Assembly: GCA_013151785.1 (NCBI GenBank)
Contig: JAADHP010000220.1
Location: forward strand, 1-7,841
Source of the DNA: Nitrospirota bacterium
Lineage (GTDB): Bacteria > Nitrospirota > Thermodesulfovibrionia > Thermodesulfovibrionales > JdFR-85
Direction: 5' to 3'
Length of the DNA: 7,841 bases
The notes beneath the pieces were generated by a model that was given only the letters and a program-made list of their open reading frames with translations, searched no databases and was not told the origin of the DNA. The translations under genes and the position numbers were made by a program. This document shows, in pieces, positions 1 through 6,305 of the stretch; the stretch's first letter is position 1, and each line of letters starts with the position of its first letter.

Positions 1-236
1 GTTATAATTTAAATCCTATTGCATCAATGCCCTGATGAACCACCTGTTGCCCCATATAAAATAGATTTTAAGAATACCTTTCTCTACTGAGAAATCTCGG
101 TATTTGGACAGGGTATTGAAAAGAGGTTACACTATAGAGTAATCCTGTGGATTGTATTATTTTTATGAGGTATCCTGCCTTGTTGGTACTTTACCCCAAG
201 ACAGGTGTGAATTAATCTATACAAAATGGAGGTAAC
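1..236. other. Non-coding upstream region of the PAS regulator
   Basis: No gene is supported here. The stretch is AT-rich and contains small inverted repeats: TTTCTC (79-84) and GAGAAA (89-94) around a four-base loop, and CATCA (22-26) with TGATG (33-37). Neither is followed by a T-run, so neither is a convincing terminator. A partial -24/-12-like sequence lies at 104-120 (TGG, then TTG at the right distance, but A instead of C at -12). No clear sigma-70 promoter was found. The downstream gene has the ribosome binding site GGAGGT at 228-233. Confidence 0.5.
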
Positions 237-1634
237 ATGCCTTCAAATCAAAAAAAGAATACCCCTGTTATTGAGAACCTTGCCGAGATTATTCTAAACA
301 GTCTGCCCAGCGGTATAATCTTTTGTGACAGTGATTGTAGAATCCAGTTTATTAACAAAACCTATGCTGATTATCTTGGAGTGGACCAGAAAGAGGTAAT
401 AGGAAAGCCCATTACTAATTATATTCCTGGCTCCAGAATCAGTGAGGTCCTGAAAACAGGCGAGGCAGAACTGGGATTTAAATGCACTGTTAGCGATGGA
501 AAACAAAAGAAGATTCTTATTGTAAACAGGATTCCTGTATTTGACAGGGACCGTATGCTTGGGGTAATTTCTCAAAGTCTCTTCGGGGATATTGGTGAAT
601 TAAAAGACCTCTCTGAAAGACTCTCCTATCTGGAAAAAAAGGTACATACATACAGGGAAAAGGTGAACAGCATACTATCATCTCGATACTCTATCGATGA
701 CATCAAAGGCCAGAGCACTGCCATCCTTCAGGCAAAGGAAATGATCAAGCAATACGCCAACACAGATTTTCCTGTGTTACTTACAGGTGAAACCGGCACA
801 GGTAAAGAACTCTTTGCCCATGCCCTTCACCAGGAAAGCACACGGAGCAGAGGCCCCTTTGTGAGTATAAACTGTGCAGCCATTCCAAAGGACCTTTTTG
901 AATCAGAGGTATTCGGATATGAACCAGGTGCCTTTACAGGGGCCCAACGGGGCGGCAAGGTAGGGCTTATAGAACTGGCTGACAAAGGTACTCTCTTTTT
1001 GGATGAGATCGCGGATATACCATTGCATCTCCAGGTTAAACTGCTCCGGGTGCTGGAAGAAAAAATAGTTTACAGGCTGGGCTCTATCACTCCGAAACAG
1101 GTTAATTTCAGGCTTGTGTCTGCCACAAACAGAAATCTAAAGGCAATGATAAAAGAGGGCTCTTTCAGAGAAGACCTGTTTTACAGAATCAGCACCACCA
1201 CCATCTCCATACCACCTCTCAGGGAAAGAAAAGAAGACATCCCTGTTCTGGTTCGATTCTTTTTAGAAAGGATGAATGCGCAACATCTACTGTGTTCCCA
1301 GTCAGCCCTGAATGCACTGATTAACTACTACTGGCCAGGCAATGTACGTGAACTCAAGAATGTCCTTGAACGTGCTGTAAGCCTCTGTAATGGTAGCAGC
1401 ATTGAACTTTCAGACCTACCGGATGAATTAAGATATCGTTCCTTTGTAGATCCATACAGGGGAATCCCTGAGAACTCTCACAAGGCAACCCTGGCAGACA
1501 GGGAAAAGCAGATTATTCTCCGTGCCCTGGAGAAAAATGACTGGAACAAAGCAAAGACAGCAAAAGAACTCGGCATTGCACGAGCGACTCTGTATGAAAA
1601 AATCAAAAAATACCAGATCACCCCTAAATGCTGA
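237..1634 (+). CDS. PAS-domain sigma-54-dependent transcriptional activator (enhancer-binding protein)
   Basis: This 465-residue cytoplasmic activator should use ATP hydrolysis to open sigma-54 promoters in response to a signal sensed by its N-terminal domain. In order it has a PAS domain (about 12-120), a short coiled-coil linker (about 124-146), a sigma-54 AAA+ domain (about 153-382) and a Fis-type helix-turn-helix (about 421-460). The AAA+ motifs are complete: Walker A GETGTGKE at 184-191, the sigma-54 contact loop GAFTGA at 231-236, Walker B GTLFLDE at 251-257, sensor SATNRN at 295-300, arginines in FREDLFYR (310-317) and WPGNVREL at 366-373. There is no receiver domain, so control is probably by a ligand or redox signal at the PAS domain rather than by phosphorylation. 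The ATG start has GGAGGT four bases upstream. The hydrolase gene follows 88 bp later on the same strand. The input signal and target promoters are unknown. Confidence 0.96.
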   Translation: MPSNQKKNTPVIENLAEIILNSLPSGIIFCDSDCRIQFINKTYADYLGVDQKEVIGKPITNYIPGSRISEVLKTGEAELGFKCTVSDGKQKKILIVNRIPVFDRDRMLGVISQSLFGDIGELKDLSERLSYLEKKVHTYREKVNSILSSRYSIDDIKGQSTAILQAKEMIKQYANTDFPVLLTGETGTGKELFAHALHQESTRSRGPFVSINCAAIPKDLFESEVFGYEPGAFTGAQRGGKVGLIELADKGTLFLDEIADIPLHLQVKLLRVLEEKIVYRLGSITPKQVNFRLVSATNRNLKAMIKEGSFREDLFYRISTTTISIPPLRERKEDIPVLVRFFLERMNAQHLLCSQSALNALINYYWPGNVRELKNVLERAVSLCNGSSIELSDLPDELRYRSFVDPYRGIPENSHKATLADREKQIILRALEKNDWNKAKTAKELGIARATLYEKIKKYQITPKC

Positions 1635-1645
1635 TAGAAAAAGGT

Positions 1646-1705
1646 CTGCACAAAAGCAGGCATATAGGTATTGCCTGTAAAGCTGACTGGATAGTCAATC
1701 ACTAT
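1646..1705. repeat. Overlapping small inverted repeats between regulator and hydrolase genes
   Basis: The 88-bp gap holds several short inverted repeats that partly exclude one another: CTGC/GCAG (1646-1649 with 1656-1659), CAGGCA/TGCCTG (1657-1662 with 1672-1677), TGACT/AGTCA (1684-1688 with 1693-1697) and ATAGT/ACTAT (1691-1695 with 1701-1705). None has a following T-run, so read-through from the regulator gene into the hydrolase gene looks likely. They could be operator half-sites or mRNA structure. Individually they are short enough to be chance. Confidence 0.3.
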
Positions 1706-1722
1706 TTTAAGGAGATCAGTAG

Positions 1723-2499
1723 ATGAGCCGCATCGAAAGCATCCATGTAGGACCTTACCGCTTATATGTAGAGTCCCATATACCGGATAGAATACAAACC
1801 CACATTCCTTTGCTCTTTATTCATGGACGCCATGGTTCTGCTGTTGACTGGAAGGGCTATCTTGAGTTTTTTTCACAAAGAGGCTGGAGATGCCATGCAC
1901 TGAGCCTGAGGGGACATTACAGGAGCAGGCCCATCAATATAGCTGAGGTTCACTTTGCTGATTATGTTCAGGATGTAAAAGAGATTGTTGACCAGGTGAT
2001 CAGGCAACCTCCCATAATAATAGGATTCAGTATGGGAGGAAGAATAGCACAAAAGTACAGCGAATCTCATCAGGTCAGAGCCATGGTCTTATTAAACAGC
2101 ACTGAACCAAAAGGTACCATGCCAGAGTTAGCTTCTCCGGCTCTGCTTCAAAAAATTCCAGAGGTTCTTGTACCGAACAGATATGCCCTTCTTAAAGCTA
2201 TTGGAGAACATATGGATGAACAGGAACTGGACAGGATATACAGAACCCTGAGCAAAGAATCCGGTATGGTTGTCAGGGAGATGATGGCTGGCATTGAAGT
2301 AGACCGGGAAAGGATATCCTGCCCTGTACTGGTAATAGATACAGACAGCCCTGCCAAATGTAAGAGACTTGCCGAGTTTTATAATGCTGAATCCATTTTT
2401 TTAGAAGGTATAACCCATTCAGGCGTAATCTGGGGACAGAGATGGCAGGAAATAGCCACTGAAATCCACAAATGGCTACTGAAAACCTGCACGTCGTAA
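1723..2499 (+). CDS. Alpha/beta-fold hydrolase
   Basis: A 258-residue soluble alpha/beta hydrolase with no signal peptide. The oxyanion-region HG lies at 34-35 in LLFIHGRHG, the nucleophile elbow is GFSMGG (101-106) with Ser103, the likely acid is Asp206 or Asp208 in VLVIDTDSP, and the catalytic histidine is His232 in EGITHSG. The triad therefore appears complete. A cap segment lies at about 125-195. Substrate cannot be told from sequence; ester, lactone or thioester hydrolysis are all possible. The ATG start has GGAG at 1711-1714, eight bases upstream. The gene sits 88 bp behind a PAS-domain regulator with no terminator between them, so they may be co-transcribed. In Bacillus the hydrolase RsbQ works with the PAS protein RsbP, so a role in making or handling a ligand for the regulator is conceivable, but this is inference. 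Confidence 0.9.
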   Translation: MSRIESIHVGPYRLYVESHIPDRIQTHIPLLFIHGRHGSAVDWKGYLEFFSQRGWRCHALSLRGHYRSRPINIAEVHFADYVQDVKEIVDQVIRQPPIIIGFSMGGRIAQKYSESHQVRAMVLLNSTEPKGTMPELASPALLQKIPEVLVPNRYALLKAIGEHMDEQELDRIYRTLSKESGMVVREMMAGIEVDRERISCPVLVIDTDSPAKCKRLAEFYNAESIFLEGITHSGVIWGQRWQEIATEIHKWLLKTCTS

Positions 2500-2511
2500 G
2501 TGCAAGTTTTT
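2482..2511 (+). terminator. Hairpin terminator overlapping the hydrolase stop codon
   Basis: AAAAC (2482-2486) and TGCAC (2488-2492) pair with GTGCA (2500-2504) and GTTTT (2506-2510), with one C/A mismatch and a seven-base loop that contains the TAA stop codon. The T-run 2507-2511 forms the end of the stem, as in many intrinsic terminators. The stem has only moderate GC content, so efficiency is uncertain. It would close the regulator-hydrolase unit. Confidence 0.6.
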
Positions 2512-2532
2512 GGTGTTTTACTTGTAAGTTCT

Positions 2533-2548
2533 ATACCTGTTCAGGTAT
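2533..2548. promoter_or_regulatory. Perfect 7+7 inverted repeat, possible operator
   Basis: ATACCTG and CAGGTAT are exact inverted arms separated by TT, giving a compact 16-bp site typical in size of a dimeric regulator operator. It lies between the terminator of the hydrolase gene and the REP-like repeat, upstream of the protease gene. It is followed by TATTTT, so a weak second terminator is the alternative reading. The cognate protein is unknown. Confidence 0.35.
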
Positions 2549-2559
2549 TATTTTAAAGA

Positions 2560-2629
2560 AACCACAGAGAGCACTGAGGTAATAATAGTGGACAATTCCT
2601 CAAGTTTTTCCTCTGTGTGCTCTGTGGTT
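2560..2629. repeat. REP-like dispersed inverted repeat (CCACAGAG family)
   Basis: The left arm is AACCACAGAGAGCACTGAGG (2560-2579) and the right arm is CCTCTGTGTGCTCTGTGGTT (2610-2629). They are inverted copies matching at 17 of 20 positions, separated by a 30-base spacer. Very similar CCACAGAG-N-CACAGAG sequences are, from general knowledge, common as multicopy intergenic elements in environmental bacterial genomes. The right arm contains an in-frame GTG (2617) that automatic gene callers may take as the start of the protease gene. Confidence 0.7.
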
Positions 2630-2652
2630 ATACTGATTTTTGGGAGGAATCT

Positions 2653-3333
2653 CTGGATCTTTCATTCATAAGATCACTTATAGTGGCAGCCCTGCCCATC
2701 CTTATAGCCATTACCTTTCATGAGGTAGCACATGGCTATGTGGCATACAGACTTGGCGACAACACTGCCAAGGGTCTTGGACGTTTGACCCTCAATCCCC
2801 TGGCTCATATTGACCTTTTTGGTACAATAATAGTTCCTATCCTGTTATTCTTCTCCACCCATGGACAGTTCACCTTTGGATATGCCAAGCCTGTTCCTGT
2901 AAATCCCTTTAATCTGAGAAATCCAAAGCGTGATATGATCTTTGTCTCTGCTGCAGGTCCTTTAATGAATATCATTATTGCATTTTTATCAGGCCTTATG
3001 ATGGTAGCACTTTTCTGGCTGGAAGCCATCATGCCAGGGGTGGTTGTACAGAAACTCTTTGTACCCCTTTCTGCAATGCTGAAATACGGTATCATTATGA
3101 ACATATATCTTGCAGCATTTAATCTTATACCCATCGTTCCCCTTGATGGTGGAAGAATCCTGGCAGGACTTTTGCCAAGAGAGCTTGAAATCAAATACAG
3201 CCGCATTGAACCCTATGGCATCTTCATTGTAATTGCCCTTATATTTTTAGGACTTACAAGATTTTTTGTAATACCTCTGGCCAGTTTGATATATAATATT
3301 ATTATGGCAATACTTTCGCTATTTGTACCGTAG
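2653..3333 (+). CDS. Site-2 protease family (peptidase M50) membrane metalloprotease
   Basis: A compact zinc metalloprotease of the inner membrane, 226 residues if started at CTG 2653. Counting from that start, the zinc motif HEVAH is at 23-27 within the first membrane helix, and the third ligand is Asp165 in PLDGGR, preceded by NLIPIVP. The segment GRLTLNPLAHID (about 53-64) and GYAKPVPVNPFNLRNP (about 76-91) are family hallmarks. There are five or six hydrophobic segments. It lacks PDZ or CBS domains, as in the small bacterial subgroup whose substrates are mostly unknown. The longer reading from GTG 2617 would place the N-terminus inside a dispersed repeat and adds residues not expected in the family. 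A strong GGGAGG (2642-2647) sits five bases before CTG 2653, and the family normally starts about ten residues before this helix. GTG 2683 is a further alternative. Confidence 0.88.
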   Translation: MDLSFIRSLIVAALPILIAITFHEVAHGYVAYRLGDNTAKGLGRLTLNPLAHIDLFGTIIVPILLFFSTHGQFTFGYAKPVPVNPFNLRNPKRDMIFVSAAGPLMNIIIAFLSGLMMVALFWLEAIMPGVVVQKLFVPLSAMLKYGIIMNIYLAAFNLIPIVPLDGGRILAGLLPRELEIKYSRIEPYGIFIVIALIFLGLTRFFVIPLASLIYNIIMAILSLFVP

Positions 3334-3386
3334 CTATTAAAAAACAGACCCTGAACAGGACAGGAAGACAAATGATCCTATATGGC

Positions 3387-3404
3387 AGGTTAAAATAACC
3401 TTTT
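3387..3404 (+). terminator. Weak hairpin terminator candidate after the protease gene
   Basis: AGGTTA (3387-3392) pairs with TAACCT (3396-3401) around AAA and runs into TTTT (3401-3404). The stem is only six base pairs and mostly A/T, and the loop is tight, so it may be weak or incidental. It lies 54 bases after the protease stop codon. Confidence 0.35.
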
Positions 3405-3415
3405 ACATTAAATAC

Positions 3416-3465
3416 AGGAGGGGTAACGAGAGCCTTCAAGAGAAGGGGGGCTTCGTACTTAGGCT
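3416..3465 (+). promoter_or_regulatory. Shine-Dalgarno separated from ATG by a bulged hairpin
   Basis: AGGAGGGG (3416-3423) is a strong ribosome binding sequence but lies over 40 bases before the ATG at 3466, and no start codon in any frame sits at a normal distance from it. Between them ACGA (3426-3429), AGCC (3431-3434) and TTC (3435-3437) can pair with GAA (3442-3444), GGCT (3449-3452) and TCGT (3453-3456), around an AAGA loop with a bulged G and a GGGG bulge. Folding would leave about seven bases between the hairpin and the ATG. Phage T4 genes 25 and 38 are known to use hairpins to bridge such a gap. Here this is a structural inference. Confidence 0.4.
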
Positions 3466-4143
3466 ATGATTAAAAAAGGCTCTCAAAAAGAAAATTTCAT
3501 CGGTTCTTCTTCTGGTTCTTCATCCACGAAGGAAACCATTCTTCTCTACGAACGACAGTTACGCGATGCAGCAGCCAGGATTCATACTGAGGTAGGACAG
3601 CCCCTGGTGGCTTTAAAGATGAAGGTAGAGATGCTCCGCTGTAAAGAATCCTCAGAGGATTATGAAGAAATACAAAGGCTTGTGGGTATTATAATTAAAA
3701 ACATCAAAAACAGCATATCTGACCTCAGCTCTCCTCTGGTATATGATTTCGGAATTGTGCCTGCCCTTCAGTGGCTGACAGATAATTTAAAAAATACAAA
3801 AGATGTGCATATATCCTTCAATGGCGATGAGCTTCCTTTCACCTGTGACAGGGAAATATCCATCCTTCTTTACAGGGTTATGAAGATATTGCTATCAAGA
3901 ATAACTGACCAGTTAGATCCGGAAGAGATCACTGTAGACTTCAGGACAGATAAAAACTGCGTTAAGATATCCATACTGATCAACACGAACAATCCACCAC
4001 AACAGCTACAGGCATTCATGGAAAGCAGGGATGTCTCCATTATAAAGAACTGGATGGATTCAATAAAAGGAATGTTATCCTTTAAGCCACCACAGAGGGG
4101 TAAAATACAGATTATTCTACAAAGCCCCCTTCATCTTTCATAA
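3466..4143 (+). CDS. Degenerate NarX-type (HisKA_3) histidine-kinase-like protein, possible phosphotransfer protein
   Basis: A 225-residue soluble protein with no membrane or sensor domain. Residues about 28-92 form a HisKA_3 dimerisation/phospho-acceptor region: RIHTEVGQPL (39-48) corresponds to the family's ELHDExGQxL, keeping His40 and Gln45 but with Thr41 in place of the acidic residue after the histidine. Residues about 93-220 align in pattern with a histidine-kinase ATPase domain: FGIVPALQWL (95-104) and LLYRVMKILLSRI (134-146) match the usual GLxPALxxL and ALYRIVQEALTN regions. The N-box Asn is absent, no DxGxG or GxG box is visible, and only the final RGKIQIIL strand pattern remains. 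It is therefore unlikely to bind ATP or autophosphorylate. Spo0B and ChpT are known proteins of this build that relay phosphate through the histidine. The N-terminal 25 residues are Ser-rich and probably disordered. TAG at 3460 lies in frame just upstream, so ATG 3466 is the first possible start. Confidence 0.75.
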   Translation: MIKKGSQKENFIGSSSGSSSTKETILLYERQLRDAAARIHTEVGQPLVALKMKVEMLRCKESSEDYEEIQRLVGIIIKNIKNSISDLSSPLVYDFGIVPALQWLTDNLKNTKDVHISFNGDELPFTCDREISILLYRVMKILLSRITDQLDPEEITVDFRTDKNCVKISILINTNNPPQQLQAFMESRDVSIIKNWMDSIKGMLSFKPPQRGKIQIILQSPLHLS

Positions 4144-4228
4144 AAGTATCTTTACGGTATCCACAGGTTCAAATGAAACCAACCGAAAAGAAAGCCAGAC
4201 TAATAAACCAGATCCTCCAATAAGTTAT

Positions 4229-4256
4229 TAAAGTTTTTCACCATTATGTCCGATAA
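4229..4256 (+). promoter_or_regulatory. Sigma-28 (FliA-type) promoter of the chemoreceptor gene
   Basis: TAAAGTTT (4229-4236) is an exact match to the enterobacterial sigma-28 -35 element. TCCGATAA (4249-4256) matches GCCGATAA at seven of eight positions. The interval after TAAA is 16 bases, one more than the usual 15 but within the tolerated range. The predicted transcription start is at about 4262-4265. It places the chemoreceptor in the late flagellar/chemotaxis regulon. Confidence 0.78.
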
Positions 4257-4261
4257 ATATC

Positions 4262-4298
4262 GTAGGAAAGTTCTTATAAATTGAAAGAATTTTCCTAC
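4262..4298 (+). promoter_or_regulatory. 14-bp stem-loop at the predicted 5' end of the chemoreceptor mRNA
   Basis: GTAGGAAAGTTCTT (4262-4275) pairs along its whole length with AAGAATTTTCCTAC (4285-4298), with a single G-U wobble and a nine-base loop. The stem begins almost exactly where the sigma-28 transcript should start. It is not followed by a T-run and precedes the ribosome binding site (GGAGG, 4323-4327), so a terminator is unlikely. A 5' protective stem-loop, as in ompA mRNA, or a protein-binding site is more plausible. Confidence 0.65.
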
Positions 4299-4334
4299 AA
4301 GTAAGATTTCTTATAATGAATTGGAGGTATAAAA

Positions 4335-6305
4335 ATGAAAGGTATTCAGGCCAGAATAATTGCTGTATTATTAGTGTTTGCCCTGTGCTTCCTTGGCAAC
4401 CTTATTGTTATTCAGGCATGGATCAATGGTTCCAAATCCCATGGCAGGGTCATTAATTTAGCAGGACGCCAACGAATGCTTACACAGAAGCTTACAAAAG
4501 AGGCTCTCATCCTGAATTCAGGCGTTAATGTCCAGCAAGAGGCCAGCGAGACAATGACTCTCTTTGAAAAGACACTCGATGGTCTTATCAATGGAAGCAA
4601 GGAACTGGGATTGCCACCTGTTGAAACCCCTGAAATCAGAACGCAGCTACAAACCGTACAGAACCACTGGACAGAGTTCAAAGGCATGATTGCACCTGTA
4701 CTATCCGGCAAGAAATTGAGTGCTTCTGAGATTGAAACCATCAATGCTCACTCACTAAAGATACTCAAGGAGATGAACAAAGCGGTAAAAATGCTGGAAA
4801 CAGAAACACGTAAATCCATTAATAAATTAAGAAATATAGCTATAGGATTTTTTATCCTCTCTGCAATAATCACTATAGCTGTCTTCGTATATATCAGAAA
4901 AAGCATAATAAGACGTCTCTTCAAGATCAATGACAATGCAGAGATACTTGCAGGCTATGATCTCACACATGATATCCCATGTAATGGTAAAGATGAAATA
5001 GCCCACATCTGTAGCACTGTCAACAAACTTACATACTCGTGGAGAGATATAGTTAACAAACTGATTGGTGTATCTGCCTCGCTGTCTGTAGCAACAGCCA
5101 AGGTATGGACAGAACTGAATAATAGCATAAAAGGTGTGGATGAACAGAACAGGCAGTCAGAACAGATTGCCACTGCTACAGAGGAGTTAAGCCAGACAGC
5201 CATGGATATAGCTAAAAATGCAGCAAATGCCTCAGAGATTTCAAAGACTGTCACATCTGTTGCAGAAGAGGCCATGAAGGATATGGAGCAGACCATTACA
5301 GCAATGAATGACCTTGCAGGAGCCACAGACAGCCTTAGCAATATGATAACCAGACTTGACACAATGATAGGGCAGATCGGAGAGGTTCTGAGCCTGATCA
5401 ATGATATCGCCGACCAGACCAACCTCCTTGCCCTTAATGCTGCCATTGAAGCAGCAAGGGCTGGAGAGCATGGCAGGGGATTCGCCGTAGTGGCAGATGA
5501 GGTGAGAAAGCTTGCCGAGAAGACCATGAAGGCAACAGGTGAGATTGCAGAGACAATCAAAAACATACAGAAAGAATCAAGGAATACCTCTTCACAAATG
5601 GATCTCTCCCAGAACAAGGTAGGAGAGTCCGTGGAACTTGTAAACAAGACCACCGAGGCACTGAAAAAGATCGTCAACCACGCAAAGCTCTCAGAGGATG
5701 AGATTACCACAATCGCTGCTGCAGTGGAACAACAGTCATCCACTATTGAAGAGATAAGCCAGACCATCGAGGGGACCGTTGAAATATCAAGACGTCTACT
5801 TGATAATATCCAGCAAACCATAACAGAGACTGATCATCTCAGCAACGCAATCCTTACACTCTCAAAGATAAGCATGCGATTTAAACTGCCCGAGGACCCC
5901 ATTAATGAGATAGAACTGGCAAAGACTGCCCACAAAAACTGGGTTCAGAGACTATACAGGATGTACTACAGTGGAGAACATATCGATCCGTCAGAACTGA
6001 CAGACCACACTGCCTGTAGGTTTGGAAAATGGTATTATGGTGCAGGAGCATATCAATGCAGTTCAACTGCTGATTACCAGGAAATAGAGGCCCCTCATAA
6101 GGAGATCCATCGTGTAGCAAGAGAGGCGGTTGAGGCCTACCAGCGTGGAGACAAAACACAGGCACTTGAACTGATTGAACGGGTTGATCTGTTAAGTGAA
6201 GAGATCGTGAGACATCTTGAAGGCATTAAGAACTCTCTGACAGGCAATATGAAATCAGAGCCTTCAAAAATACATAAAGAGCACCCATCTCTTGTAACGG
6301 CTTAA
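4335..6305 (+). CDS. Methyl-accepting chemotaxis protein with PilJ-type sensor and C-terminal CZB zinc domain
   Basis: A 656-residue inner-membrane chemoreceptor that should control CheA/CheW activity. Layout: membrane helix 1 (about 7-29), periplasmic PilJ-type four-helix sensor (about 35-160) with the signature INLAGRQRMLTQKL (40-53), membrane helix 2 (about 167-187), HAMP (about 188-240), and a coiled-coil signalling domain (about 265-510). The hairpin tip is INDIADQTNLLALNAAIEAA followed by RAGEHGRGFAVVADEVRKLAE (355-395). The C-terminal chemoreceptor zinc-binding (CZB) domain (about 525-632) has the expected His533 in AHKNW, Cys561 in CRFGKW, and His588 and His592 in HKEIH. PilJ-type domains are related to the NarX/NarQ nitrate sensor and one (McpN of Pseudomonas) binds nitrate; CZB domains respond to zinc or to oxidation of the Cys. 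No C-terminal CheR-binding pentapeptide is present. The ATG has GGAGG seven bases upstream. It has its own sigma-28 promoter. Confidence 0.96.
   Translation: MKGIQARIIAVLLVFALCFLGNLIVIQAWINGSKSHGRVINLAGRQRMLTQKLTKEALILNSGVNVQQEASETMTLFEKTLDGLINGSKELGLPPVETPEIRTQLQTVQNHWTEFKGMIAPVLSGKKLSASEIETINAHSLKILKEMNKAVKMLETETRKSINKLRNIAIGFFILSAIITIAVFVYIRKSIIRRLFKINDNAEILAGYDLTHDIPCNGKDEIAHICSTVNKLTYSWRDIVNKLIGVSASLSVATAKVWTELNNSIKGVDEQNRQSEQIATATEELSQTAMDIAKNAANASEISKTVTSVAEEAMKDMEQTITAMNDLAGATDSLSNMITRLDTMIGQIGEVLSLINDIADQTNLLALNAAIEAARAGEHGRGFAVVADEVRKLAEKTMKATGEIAETIKNIQKESRNTSSQMDLSQNKVGESVELVNKTTEALKKIVNHAKLSEDEITTIAAAVEQQSSTIEEISQTIEGTVEISRRLLDNIQQTITETDHLSNAILTLSKISMRFKLPEDPINEIELAKTAHKNWVQRLYRMYYSGEHIDPSELTDHTACRFGKWYYGAGAYQCSSTADYQEIEAPHKEIHRVAREAVEAYQRGDKTQALELIERVDLLSEEIVRHLEGIKNSLTGNMKSEPSKIHKEHPSLVTA

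Noticed and set aside
1659..1674. GGCAT...TTGC as a sigma-54 promoter for the hydrolase
   Set aside because: The two blocks are seven bases apart instead of five; sigma-54 promoters do not tolerate this.
4173..4223. Possible 16-residue peptide (starts MKPTEKK) between the kinase-like gene and the chemoreceptor
   Set aside because: Only a weak ribosome binding sequence, no recognisable family, and it ends just before the sigma-28 promoter; too short to support.
4955..5821. 288-codon open frame on the minus strand
   Set aside because: It lies wholly antisense to the conserved chemoreceptor signalling domain, has Ser/Ala/Val-rich low-complexity composition, and no ribosome binding site or family resemblance.
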